Shown here piece after piece: positions 48,731 to 60,159 of a stretch of 64,000 nucleotides of DNA. A program made the position numbers and the translations under genes. The stretch is from positions 61,504,001-61,568,000 of the forward strand of contig JBITNC010000001.1 of assembly GCA_050084985.1 (NCBI GenBank). The letters are read 5' to 3'. The notes under the pieces were generated by a model, which did no database searches, was not told where the DNA came from, and saw only the letters and a program-made list of their open reading frames with translations. Source of the stretch: Nageia nagi (lineage: Eukaryota; Pinophyta). Each line of letters opens with the position of its first letter. Position 1 is the stretch's first letter.

Positions 48731-50605
48731 CTACTTAGCCATCTGTTCATTTGCCTCAACCTTATAGACATTCCCCTCAAAATAGAATTTAAAACACCTA
48801 TGTAACGTTGATGCCACTCCATCCATATCATATATCCAAGGTCTTCCAAGAATAAAGTTGAATGAAGGCTTTCCTTCCATGATATAAAATAAAGTATTAA
48901 GCACTTTATTACCAACCTTGATTGGTAATGTGATAGTTCCTGCACATTTTCTAGGTATGCCGTCAAATCCCTTGACCCTCATGGTAGTCTCTTCCCTTGG
49001 AGGTAGCACATCCGAATCAAATTGCTCCAACAGGTGAGTGGTAGCAATATTTAGGGCTACCCCACCATCTATCAGTGACCTCTTAACTATCATTCCAAAG
49101 GCATCCACCTTAATGAATAAAGGTGGATGAAGCTTAGTGATGTCCTTACTAGGCTTCTCACTAGGGAAAAATGCAATAACTTCCCCCTTACCCCAAACCT
49201 CTACCTTTTCCACAAAAGTAGCAACAGAAATATTTTGATCTATCTGACTATTCCTAAAAACCTGATTCATCATCTCCCTATGAGGTGTTGAAATCTGAAG
49301 TAACTCAAAAAGACTAACCTTAGCTTGTGTGCCATTTAATTCCTCAATCAAATCAAAACTTCTAGGATCTTTTGGTAACTCCCTCTCGTAGGTAACTGGA
49401 TCAACCATTTCCCTAGCTCTCCCTCTTGTGAGTGCCACACAAACATCTTCATGGAAAATCACATTGACATGTTGCTCTTTCTTTGTACCTTCGACCTTTG
49501 CTGGACACACATAGAATCCATCTTCTATGAGCTTCTGTATTCTATCCCTAAGGCTTCCACACCCATTAGTAGCATGGCCCTTAGTCTGATGATACTCATA
49601 ATACTTATCTTCTCTATACCAAGCGGGTCTTTCTACTGTAGGATCTTCTTCACGCTTAGGTAAGGGTTGTAACAACCCTTTCGCCACAAGGTCTTTTAGA
49701 ATATATCTCAGAGGTATGGGAAATTTCACAAATTTCCTCTCTTTTGTCTCACTTGTCTTCTCAGCCACATGGATAGTTTTCTCCTTCTTTGGTGATTATG
49801 ATCTCTTATCCTTTGCTTTAGTCTTATCACTACTGCCATACTTCACAAGCCCTAGCTTCATAAGGACTTTCTCTTTCTCTAACAAATTATACGTCATATC
49901 TGAAAATGCAAGATGTGTATAATCGATAACATGTGATTGCAAGGGTAATATAACAACCTCTTTAAAAATATTATTTACCTCTTTTTCTGTTAATCTAGTC
50001 TTCACTTGCTACCATGTCTTCTTAAACCTTACAATAAATTTGTCTAGTAGCTCATCACTGCCTTGCTTTATAGCACATAAATCTGATAACATAACCTCCT
50101 GCTTGATGTTATGCTTATATTGCTCTAGGAACAAACTACTAAATTCTCCAAATGATGTGATGGATCCTTCAGGTAGAGCATAAAACCATTCTCAAGCCTC
50201 TCCCTCCAAGCTATGGGGAAAGAATTTAGCTTGCAATCTTTGATCTGTACCAATTTTGAGTTCGCACTCATCCTTGAATCCTTGTATATATCTTCTTGAA
50301 TCTCCTTCACCATTGAACTTGCAGAATTTTGGCTCTTTATAGTCAAATGGTGGCATGTGCCTATGAATCTCATCGCATAGGGGACTACCGAATTCAAAAG
50401 AATCATTAAGCAGAGCTGATTCCCTTACCAATCTATCGATTTGCCTTTGCATACCCTCTATAGTAGCTTGAAAGTTACTATTGTCACCCTCAACACTATT
50501 TTGCATTCCTCCAGATCCCTCTGGATCATCATGTCTGATTTCCCTCAATAATTCATCCAAATCTCTTTTTGAAAGACTACACAAGAATAACTTAAGCTGA
50601 TCCAT
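48731..50605 (-). pseudogene. gag: gag and protease of unit 1
   Basis: Gag from ATG 50605 (MDQLKLFLCSLSKRDLDELL) with KDECELKIGTDQRLQAKFF, a TGA in SLEGEA-EWFYAL (about 50191), FKKTW-QVKTRL (TAG), a Lys-rich linker and EYHQTKGHATNGCGSLRDRI (about 49600-49535). A 345-codon open stretch (49768-48731) runs through the zinc knuckle into the protease: KRSLIDGGVALNIATTHLLE (about 49085-49025) with the catalytic Asp, then FNFILGRPWIYDMDG. Best preserved protease in the window. Confidence 0.9.
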
Positions 50606-50676
50606 AACTAAAACACTCACAAAATAGATATTAGTCCTAACTAAAACCCTTAGGGTTTTAGTACAATGATGTGCAG

Positions 50677-50694
50677 TTCATGTCAGGTTCACCA
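50677..50694 (-). other. Primer binding site of unit 1
   Basis: Minus strand TGGTGAACCTGACATGAA, two bases from the middle LTR. Confirms that this LTR is the 5' LTR of unit 1. Confidence 0.75.
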
Positions 50695-50696
50695 AA

Positions 50697-51549
50697 TGTT
50701 TACAAATAAAATTGAGCATGCAAATAAATAAATAGGTAAATATCTACAAACCCAATATATCTGTATTTGAGCTATGGATAGCAATTTATTCTTAATAACA
50801 ATGGACAAGATAACCAATTCAGAAATGTAATTGTACCAACCAAGACTGTAATTTATGTACTTACCTCGCAAAACATACCTGACAACAAAAGATGAAGATG
50901 TTGGTGATGTACTGATGATGAGCTACCCTTCCAAAACTGTAGTGACCTATGAAGATGCAAAAAGAGGACTATGGGTGGTCCATTTCAGTGATATAAGAGC
51001 ACCGATGGTGTTCTTTGGTTCATAAAGGAGCATTAGTGGCCTTTGTTTGATGATTCTTGACCTCTCAATCAAGTCCAGAACTTCAATACAGATGTCTTAG
51101 ATAACAATGTGATATCAAAATAGATCATGGATGTCAAGATAGCTCATGAAAGGAAGTACACAAACCATAGCCTTGTAGGTAGTACCAAGAGATACCTTAA
51201 GGGGTTGCCACTACAAGACCATACGCAGGATCGTGTGTATCCTTGATATGTGGACTTACTATTAGATCCCTTATTTATATAGATAATAGATAATACAACC
51301 CATGGGTCGGCATACATCTACATAAACAAGGCTAATTCACGACATTCAAGATAAACACACCAATAAACAAGGTAATTTATACAATATTCAAGATAATCCA
51401 TGCAATATTCAAGATAATTATTATAAGATTCACATTTAAGACAAAAATTGATATTATCACTTTAAGACATTCAAGACATATATTTAGACCAAGCATGTTT
51501 TCATTAATTTATTGATTTAAAAACATAAATTCATTTTTATGTGTTAACA
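50697..51549 (-). repeat. LTR B of array (5' LTR of unit 1 and 3' LTR of unit 2)
   Basis: 853 bp with intact TG...CA ends (minus strand TGTTAACACA...TTTGTAAACA). No target duplication at either side; instead a primer site abuts one end and a polypurine tract the other. Hairpin motif GGACTATGGGTGGTCC at 50966-50981. By eye closer to LTR C than to LTR A. Confidence 0.93.
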
Positions 51550-52518
51550 GATGCCCCACTTTGGATGTGAAATCGAAAGAAACATGAGGTGAATCAAGAT
51601 TTTGCATTCAAAGTAAAAACACAATATCATAGCAAATAATTTGACAAGCAATGATAAATGCTAACCATTCTAAAATCATGACAAAGCTTGTTAGTACTAG
51701 ATATGGGTTGAGAAAACTCCCTTTTGATATTACCTTGGGCATGCTTGCCCCTTGTGTTTTTCCATAGAAGATGATAGCCTGATATATCTAATAATCTGAT
51801 AATCTTGCCGCAATGCTGATGACTCATGACAACAAACCTGACAACACACATGATGACTTGATGACAACTCGATAAGACCACACCACAAGACAAGACATGA
51901 TAACCATGATAACACACATGACCACACATGACCAGACATGACCACACATGACCAGACATGACCACACATAGGGGAGAGCTAAGTTCCACACAACTGTAAT
52001 GGAAGCTGAAACTTTGCACCAAGAGGTATGCTGTAGTTGCATAAGAACCAAACTCTGCAAGACAAATGATAAGCTGATAAGTGGAGTTGAAAATCTACCA
52101 AGAGGCATGATAAGCTAGTAGGGGAGAGCTAAGTTCCACACAACTGCAATGGAAGTTGAGACTTCGCACCAAGAGGTATGCTGCAATTGCATAAGAATTG
52201 AACTCTACAAAATAAATGATAAGTTGATAGGTGGGAGCTGGAACTCTGCCAAGAGACATATGATAAACTGCTAATAATCTAATCTGACCAATCTAGGAGT
52301 TGGAACTCTGATAAGAGGCATAAAGGATCTTCAAACTGGCTGCTTCTGGCTTAGAGATAGGACCGTAGGTAGTCCACTTTTAATGGATATGGAGCACGAG
52401 TGCTCCTCTTCTACCCTCAAATTGACTCTCTAATTTGCTTCCATGATGTCTGCTCACATGATCATTCCTTTAGTATACTTTGCTACAACCCAGACACCCG
52501 CATCGACCTGTAGGCCAC
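51550..52518 (-). other. 3' region of unit 2 with repeats and hairpin motifs
   Basis: Polypurine tract at its left end, a 20-bp tandem repeat (ACATGACCACACATGACCAG, 51911-51970, three copies), two 150-bp composite repeats starting at 51971 and 52121, and hairpin motifs GGACCGTAGGTAGTCC (52360-52375) and GGAGCACGAGTGCTCC (52391-52406). Confidence 0.85.
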
Positions 52519-54437
52519 CTAGATGTAATACTTCTTTAAATGCCTAGCATTGATGGGATTCTTGAGAATCTCCCCATCCAATGTAGACAACCTGTAGGCA
52601 CCTCTACCAAATACTTCTGTAATAAGGTATGGTCCTACCCAATTTGGCTCAAACTTTCCCTTAAGCTCATCTCTGGCTGTGGTATTGGAAATATTCTCCT
52701 ACAAGACCATATCTCCAACCTTAAAATCCTTAGGGACCACTCTCTTGCCATATGATATTTTCATCCTCTGCTGATATGCTTTGAGGTGTTCTAATGCAGT
52801 GATTCTTTTTTCATCTAGTGCTTCAAGTTGATTCAATTTTGCCTCCAAATATTGTGGTTCTTTCATCACATCTTTGAGTGCAATCCTCAAAGATGGGATC
52901 TCAATCTCAAGAGGAATAACTGCCTCATCTCCAAACACAAGAGAGTATGGGTGGCACCTATTGCTATCCTTTCACTTGTTCTATATGCCCATAAAGTGTA
53001 AGGTAATTGCTCATGCCAATCTCTCCCATTCTTCTTGATATTCTTGGCCAATATGCCTTTGATCGTCTTATTTGTAGCTTTAGCTTGCCCATTACCTTGA
53101 GGGTAGTAAACTAAAGAAAATCTCTGCTCAATCCTCATTTTTTAGCAAAATTCTTTGATATCCTTACCTATGAAGTTAGTCCCATTGTCCATAACCAATC
53201 TTTATGGTATACCAAACCTACAAATGATTTATTCCTTGATGAACTTGATCACATGCTTCTGTGTAGCCATTTTTAAAGGGATAGCCTCAACCCATTTCGT
53301 ATAATATTCTGTAGCAACTAAGATAAACTTATGCCCCTCACTAGATGGTGGGTTAATAACCCCCATGAAATCCATAGCCCACATAGAGAAAGGCCATGGT
53401 GATGTAACATAGTTCAATTCCTGAGTTGGTGTAAGCTTAAGGTGTGCATGCCTTTGACATTGCTCACATTTCTTGACATGCTCAAAATAGTCATGCTCCA
53501 TGGTAGGCCACTAATAACCTATCCTGATCAGCTTGCCAAAAACTGATCTCCCATTAAAATGCCCTCCACATGCCCCCTCATGGGTGTGTTCTAATATTGT
53601 TGCAATTTCCTTAATAAGAAGGCACCTTAAAAGAATACCATTAAATGACCTTTTGTAAAGCACATCACCGATGATAACGTACCTAGTTGCAAGCCTCTTC
53701 ATTCTGATTTGCTCTCGCTTATCAAAAGTAGTATTAATAAAATCATCCTTCAAATATCTATAGATATGTTGGTACCATGGACTCTCCTCATACCCAACTC
53801 TTTGGACCACACATATTTCACTTTCCTCGGTAGTGGATAAAGTTTCTAAGTTTCTAATGGTGAAGCTAGTTTCCTTGTCCTTGACTTCCAATGGTATAAG
53901 TGATGCCGCACTTGCCATTGCATCTGCTAGTCTATTGCTACTGCTCGGGACACTTTCCAATTGATATCCTTTGAAATGTGTGAGTAACTTGATAACATAA
54001 TCCCTATAAGGGATAAGCTTTTCATCTTTGGTCTTGTAAACCTCGTTGACTTGCTTAACTATTAGCTGTGAATCTCCATAAATATGTATCTATGAAATAC
54101 CAATTTCTGTAGCTACCTTCAAGCCCAATATAAGAGCTTCATATTCTACCATATTGTTAGTGCATTTGAATGATAATTTGTAGGACATAGGAATGACACC
54201 ATTCTGCGGGGATATTAATGCAATTCCTGCTCCTGATCCATGCATACACCTGGACCCATCAAAGTATAACCTCCAAGGTTCAGACTCTCTTGGAAATGGA
54301 ACACCAGCGATCCTATCATCATCATAAATAGGCCACGGGTGATCCCTTTCTACAACCTCTACCATATCCGTTAATGTACATTCATCTTTGAATTCTTCTC
54401 TGAGCTCTGTACTATCCCCTATGGGGAATTCTACCAT
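52519..54437 (-). pseudogene. Archaeal-type RNase H and integrase of unit 2
   Basis: RNase H is better preserved here than in unit 1: YFDGSRCMHGSGAGIALISP, NNMVEYEALILGLKVATEIG (54300-54095), and SSNRLADAMASAASLIPLEV. Integrase: HVKKCEQCQRHAHLKLTPTQ, MWAMDFMGVINPPSSEGHKF (first catalytic Asp intact, about 53390-53330), DNGTNFIGKDIKEF, and QGNGQAKATNKTIKGILAKN, where the last catalytic Glu region follows. A one-base deletion near 52947 (GGGG to GGG) shifts the frame, and there is a stop in the zinc-finger region near 53512. The C-terminus ends with TAG at 52519. Confidence 0.88.
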
Positions 54438-55799
54438 AAAATCTACAATTGCCTATCCTTTAATTGATTTTTACTTGACAAATTTGAGATCAAATTCTTG
54501 AAGTAACATGACCCATTTTGCTACTCTTCCATCAAGGCAAGGCTTTGACATTAAGTACCTCAATGGATCTGCCTGTGTAAGCACATGTGTAGTGCTATTG
54601 ATTAGGTAATGCCGCAACCTTTCAGTAGCAAACACTACACATTGACATAACTTCTCAATAGGAGTGTATCTAGTCTCATAATCCTTCAATGTCCTGCTGA
54701 TAAAATAGATAGCCCTCTCTTTACCATCCTCCTCCTTCTTAGCAAGCATTACTCTAAATGCATGCTCTGTAGCTGAAACATAAAGTCAAAGGGGCTCTCC
54801 ATGCCTATATGGAGCTAGCACCGGTGGGTGTAACAAATATTCTTTTATCTTATCAAATGACTCTTGACATTTATTATCCCATTTAAACTCAACATCTTTC
54901 TTAAGTAGATGAGACATAGGAGCTATCTTATCCATTAATTAACATATAAATCTTCTAATGGCTTGTATTTTACCTTGTAAACTTTTTAATTGCTTGAGAT
55001 TTGTTGGAGGTGCCATTTCTGTGATGGCTTTTATCTTTTTGGGATCCACTTCCACACCTCTTCTTGAGACAATATGCCCCAAGAGTTTTCCTGATGACAC
55101 ACCAAATACACACTTCTATGGCTTAACTCTTAACTTGTACTGTCTCATCCTCTCAATTGTTGCTTTCAAATCTTGAACATGATCTTCTTTGTTCTTAGAT
55201 TTTATCAAAATGTCATCAATATATACCTCAACTGTCTTATGAATGAAATCATGTAACATAGCTGTCATGGCTCTTTGGTATGTAGCTCCCGCATTCTTGA
55301 GACCAAACAGCATTACCTTGTAGAAAAAGTTGCCCCATGGAGTTCTAAAAGCTATTTTATGTTGATCACTCTCTTTGATTTTAATCTAATTATATTCTGA
55401 AAAGCCATCCATAAATTACAACATCTCATATCCTGCTAAACTATCGATGATCATATCTATGTTAGGCAATGGGAAATCGTCTTTTGGACAAGCCTTGTTG
55501 AGATCCCTAAAATTAGTACACACTCTGATTTCACCTGTAGGCTTCTTAGCTAGAACTATATTAGCCATCCATTCTGAGTAGTTGTAGATTCCTACATAAT
55601 AAATCCCTGAAGTAAAGCCCCGGTGTACTTTACTTGCCATCATGGGTTCATTTTAAGATCCCCGGGAGTTTTTTTGGAGCAGATAAAGCAGCCTGGAGTC
55701 AGAGTAAAGTTTTTCGGACTGAAGTGGAGACGTGCGGAGGATAAGATAGTTATATTTTGGTGAAAACCAAGTTCCGGAAAAGATAAAGTCAGCATAAGT

Positions 55800-56345
55800 T
55801 TCTCCGGGAAACAAAGCATTCCGGAGATATGAAGATGACGTCACAGAAAAGATGAAACTCACATTTGCAAAGGAAACTGGGACCTGGAAAAAATGACGTC
55901 AGCAAGTAGTAGTTTAGTATCCGGAGCCATTGAGTAGAGCATTCCGGAGAAATGAAATGATGACATCACGGGGAAATAACATTCACATTTTGAAGGAAAC
56001 CGAAGCCCAGAGGAGGTGATGTCAGCACGAAGTAATCCATTATCCGGAGCCAGTGAGTGATGCATTCCGGAAATATGAAGCTGACGTCATGGTGAAAAAT
56101 GAAGTTAACATTTTGAGGAAAACCGGAGTCCGAAAGAAATGACATCAGGAAGGAGTAATCCAGTATCCGGAGCCCTGAAGGTGAATCATTCCGGAAGTCC
56201 GAGGATGACATCACAAGAAAAGGCAAAGTTAACATTAGTGAATGAAACCGGCCCCGGAGGTGATGAGATCAGCACAAGTCTCTCCGAAAAGCGAAATATT
56301 CTGGAGATATGAAGCTGACGTCAGGGAAAGAAACAAGATTAACAT
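55800..56345 (+). repeat. 123-bp tandem repeat rich in TGACGTCA-like sites
   Basis: CATTCCGGAGATATGAAG or variants recur at 55817, 55940, 56063, 56187 and 56297 (spacing 123, 123, 124, 110). Each unit carries two sites close to TGACGTCA, a palindromic core bound by plant bZIP factors: exact or one-base variants at about 55834, 55893, 55964, 56026, 56080, 56140, 56206 and 56320. TATCCGGAGCC is also repeated. Located upstream of the likely promoter of the LTR. Confidence 0.85.
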
Positions 56346-56969
56346 TGGTGAATGAAACCGAGTCCCGGAGGAAAATAGGCCCGTAAAGAAAGATTGAAGA
56401 GCCTGAGCTAGAGAATTAAGAAATCCCGCAAAGAGAGGAAGTCTGCAAGATGCCTGAGCACAATCATCAAGGAACCGTATCGTCTGCAATCCGCCCAACT
56501 TTGTAACAGACGACCAAGTGGCGTATGTAGGTGGTGTCAATTCAAGAAGGCCAGAATCTTGAGGTCATTTTTGTAAACATTTCTATTCTGCAAATCTTGT
56601 AACTGTTGTTACTACAGTATAAGTATATGAAAATAAAGTGAAAGAAGGGTCGAAAGCCTAGTATTGCCCTTTACATTTATTCTCGAAGACATGTAGTTTT
56701 TGGCCGGCAATATGATACCATCTTGACCTTTCTTGTCTAGCACTCGTAATTGTTATTCTTAATTTGGTTACATTGTGGTAGCTTAGCTTGTTTCCTGAAT
56801 AATAATTGCGAGTTGCTAGTATAACTGTGTCTGCTACATGGTAGAGTAGAAGCTGGGAGGCTATTCAGAGAGTGAGAACTTGTTCTATGGCTGCGACACT
56901 AGATTCAGGCCAAGGTTTCGCATACTGCGAAAGCCCGTGCTGAACTAGTGATCTACCTTTGCTTTCTCT

Positions 56970-57150
56970 CTCGTTACCCTATCCTTTTGCTTAAATCCCT
57001 CGCACTCTACTCTTTTTATCTCTTTCCTGTTACCCTAACCCTTTTGCTTGAATTCCTTGCACTCTACTCCTTTTATTTCTTTCCTGTTACCCTAACCCTT
57101 TTGCTTGAATTCCTCGCACCCTACTCTTTTATCTCTTTCCTGTTACTTTT
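56970..57150 (+). repeat. 57-bp pyrimidine-rich tandem repeat
   Basis: GTTACCCTAACCCTTTTGCT recurs at about 56972, 57029 and 57086, with a partial copy at 57142. The 57-base period keeps the reading frame open, but the predicted peptide is low-complexity and not considered a gene. Confidence 0.8.
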
Positions 57151-58006
57151 TCTCTACCCAATGGATAAGGAACCGGCCTTCTCCGGAGATCAGGCTGCTA
57201 CCACAGTCTGTTCATGATTTACTTTGGTTAAGATTGTTCCAGGCGCACATATTACACAATCTCAATCAACAGTAGTCTATGGATCTTATGAATTTGACTT
57301 CTAGCAATTTCTCTATTTCCTTCTTCACAAGCAATGAAACCTAAAAAGGCATTTTTCATGGCTTTTGTTTTACTAGAATTGCCCCCTTTTCAACCACCAG
57401 GTTATGAACCACAAAATTCTCATCTAACCCTGGCATATCTTTGTAAGACCATGCAAACAACTTGGAATAATCGTGAAAAGATTGAACTAATTCACTTAGC
57501 AATGGTGCCTCAAGAATCTTACCTATTTTTAGTATTCGTGGTATCTCTTGAGAACCGATATTAACTTCTTCAATTTCTTCATTCAACTAGGTAACCTCAG
57601 CTTCTAATGGCAAAGGGAATGGTGACTCTCCTAATCCCTCAATCTTATCATCTCTGGATTCCTTGAAACAAGCATGTATATTTAGACAATGCATTTGAAT
57701 TCTCTTTTCATGCCTTATTGGATATTGTGTTCTAGTGCCTAATGTTTCTAAAAAGGCATCATCATTCTGAAATAGATCTATTACATGTATAACATCTTCC
57801 TCATCAATCTTGCAATCAATAACATAACAATTGCTTACCCATTCATCGATTTGCACTATTTTTGGAATTTTGTCATGATAAACGTGATCACCACCTTGAT
57901 ACGAAATTATACTCAACTGATTTTTCTTTGTTTCTTCCTCAGAAAAAGATTACCAATGGTCCTCTATCATTGAAAAGGAGCGCAGGCATTCTTCTTCCTG
58001 ACCTTG

Positions 58007-60068
58007 CTACTGTTCATTGAAGTTTCCATCCAAACTAATTTCATTGACATTCATGATAACGTATGAACCAATCCTGATATCCATCATGTTAATTTTTTGT
58101 AATGCTTTCTTGTAAATTTGATCATTCCTGGCTAGAAAGGTTTCATCTTCCACATCACATGGAACGAATCTCTCTGGGAGGACAAGGCTACACTGCTTGG
58201 CCATCTGTTCATCTACCTCAACCTTATAGACCTTCCTCTCAAAATAGAATTTAAAACACCTATGTAACATTGATGTCACTCCATCCATATCATCTATCCA
58301 AGGTCTTCTAAGAATAAAGTTGAATGAAGGCTTTCCTTCTATGATATAAAATAGAGTATCAAGCACTTTAATACCAACCTTGATTGGTAATGTGATAGTT
58401 CCTACACATATTCTAGGTATGCCGTCAAATCCCTTGACCCTCATGGTAGTCTCTTCCCTTGGAGGTAGCACATCCGGATCAAATTGCTCCAACAGGTGAG
58501 TGGTAGCAATATTCAGGGCTGCCCCACCATCTATCAGTGACCTCTTAAATGTCATTCCAAAGGCATCCACCTCAATGAATAAAGGTGGATGAAGCTTAGT
58601 GACATCCTTACTAGGCTTCTCGCTAGGGAAAAATGCAATAACTTCCCCCTTACCCCAAACCTCTACCTTTTCCGCAAAGTAGCAACAGAAATATTTCGAT
58701 CTATCTAACTATTCCTAAAAACCTGATTCATCATCTCCCTATGAGGTGCTAAAATCTGAAGTAACTCAAAAAGATTAACCTTAGCTTGTGTGCTCTTTAA
58801 TTGCTCAATCAAATCAAAACTTCTAGGATCTTTTGGTAACTCCCTCTCACAGGTAACTGGATCAACCATTTCCCTAGCTCTCCCTCTTATGAGTGTCGCA
58901 CAAACATCTTCATGGAAAATCATGTTGACATGTTGCTCTTTCTCTATACCTTCGACCTTTGCCGGACACACATAGAATCCATCTTCTATGAGCTTCTGTA
59001 TTCTGTCCCTAAGGCTTCCACACCCATTAGTAGCATGGCCCTTAGTCTGATGATACTCACAATACTTATCTTCTCTATACCAAGCGGGTCTTTCTACTGT
59101 AGGATCTTCTTCATGTTTAGGTAAGGGTTGTAACAACCTTTTCGCCATAAGGTCTTTTAGAATATATCTCAAAGGTGTGAGAAATTTCACAAATTTCCTC
59201 TCTTTTGCCTCACTTGTCTTCTCAGTCACATGGATAGTTTTCTCCTTCTTTGGTGATTGCAATCTCTTATCCTTTGCTTTAGTCTTATCACTACTACCAT
59301 ACTTCACAAGCCCTAGCTTCACAAGGACTTTCTCTTTATCTAACAATTTATACGTCATATCCAAAAATGCAAGATGTGTATAATCGATAACATGTGATTG
59401 CAAGGGTAATATAACTACCTCTTTAAAAATATTATTTACCTCTTTTTCCATTAATCTGGTCTTCACTTGCTGCCATGTCTTCTTAAACCTTACAACAAAT
59501 TTGTTTAGTTGCTCATCACTACCTTGCTTTATAGCACATAAATCTGATAACATAACATCCTGCTTGATGTTATGCTTATATTGCTCCAAGAACATAAACT
59601 ACTGAATTCTCCAAATGATGTGATGGATCCTTCAAGTAGAGCATAAAACCATTCTTGAGCCTCTCCCTCCAAGCTATGGGGAAAGAATTTAGCTTGCAAT
59701 CTTTGATTTGTACCAATTTTGAGTTCGTACTTTTCCTTGAATCCTTGTATATATCTTCTCGGATCTCCTTCACCATTGAACTTGTAGAATTTTGGCTCCT
59801 TATAGTCAGATGGTGGCATGTGCCTACAAATCTCATTGCATAGGGGAATACCAAATTCAAAAGAATCATTAGGCAGAGCTAATCCCCTTGCCAATCTATC
59901 AATTTGCCTTTGCATACCCTCTATAGTAGCTTAAAAGTTACTGTTGTCACCCTCAACACTATTTTGCATTCCTTCGGATCCCTCTAGATCATCATGTCTG
60001 ATTTCTCCCAATAATTCATCCAAATCTCTTTTTGAAAGACTACGCAAGAATAATTTAAGCTGATCCAT
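58007..60068 (-). pseudogene. gag: gag and protease of unit 2
   Basis: Gag from ATG 60068. Segments at 59915-59530 (FGIPLCNEICRHMPPSDYKE, SLEGEAQEWFYALLEGSITS) and a 296-codon open stretch 59595-58705 with FKKTWQQVKTRLMEKEVNNI, a Lys-rich linker and CEYHQTKGHATNGCGSLRDR (about 59060-59000; first Cys kept). Protease at 58570-58007: KRSLIDGGAALNIATTHLLE with the catalytic Asp, and FNFILRRPWIDDMDG, where the usual ILGRP glycine is Arg. A one-base loss near 58676 separates gag from protease. Confidence 0.9.
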
Positions 60069-60139
60069 AACTAAAACACTCACAAAATAGATATTAGTCC
60101 TAACTAAAACCCTTAGGGTTTTAGTACAATGATGTGCAG

Positions 60140-60157
60140 TTCACATCGGGTTCACCA
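60140..60157 (-). other. Primer binding site of unit 2
   Basis: Minus strand TGGTGAACCCGATGTGAA, two bases from LTR C. Confidence 0.8.
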
Positions 60158-60159
60158 AA

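Larger units (their letters stand above)
55583..57271. mobile_element. Solo LTR (1689 bp) inserted in unit 2 RT
   Basis: Starts TGTAGATTCC and ends CAATCAACA, with GTAGT on both sides (55578-55582 and 57272-57276). Unit 1 has an uninterrupted sequence at this spot. No coding domain and no second LTR, so a solo LTR left after internal recombination is the best reading; a short non-autonomous element is possible. It is more GC-rich than its surroundings and contains a 123-bp tandem array, a TATA-like GTATAAGTATATG followed by AATAAAG (about 56619-56640) and a 57-bp pyrimidine-rich repeat. Orientation by the TATA-like box would be plus, but this is not certain. Confidence 0.85.
54438..58006 (-). 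pseudogene. RT and RNase H of unit 2, interrupted by a solo LTR
   Basis: RNase H at 54749-54560 (KERAIYFISRTLKDYETRYT). RT: LFGLKNAGATYQRAMTAMLH and VEVYIDDILIKSKNKEDHV (55313-55180; YIDD box), GEIRVCTNFRDLNKACPKDD (about 55540-55480), YSEWMANIVLAKKP, then the insertion at 55583-57271, then LVKKEIEKLLEVKFIRSID resumes at about 57340-57277. The linker continues to 58006. It carries the same TGA and TAG near 57330-57360 and TAG at 57587-57589 as unit 1. Confidence 0.88.

Noticed and set aside
56948-57217. An 89-codon open frame with hydrophobic repeats
   Set aside because: Produced by the 57-bp pyrimidine-rich repeat in the solo LTR; no start context or homology.
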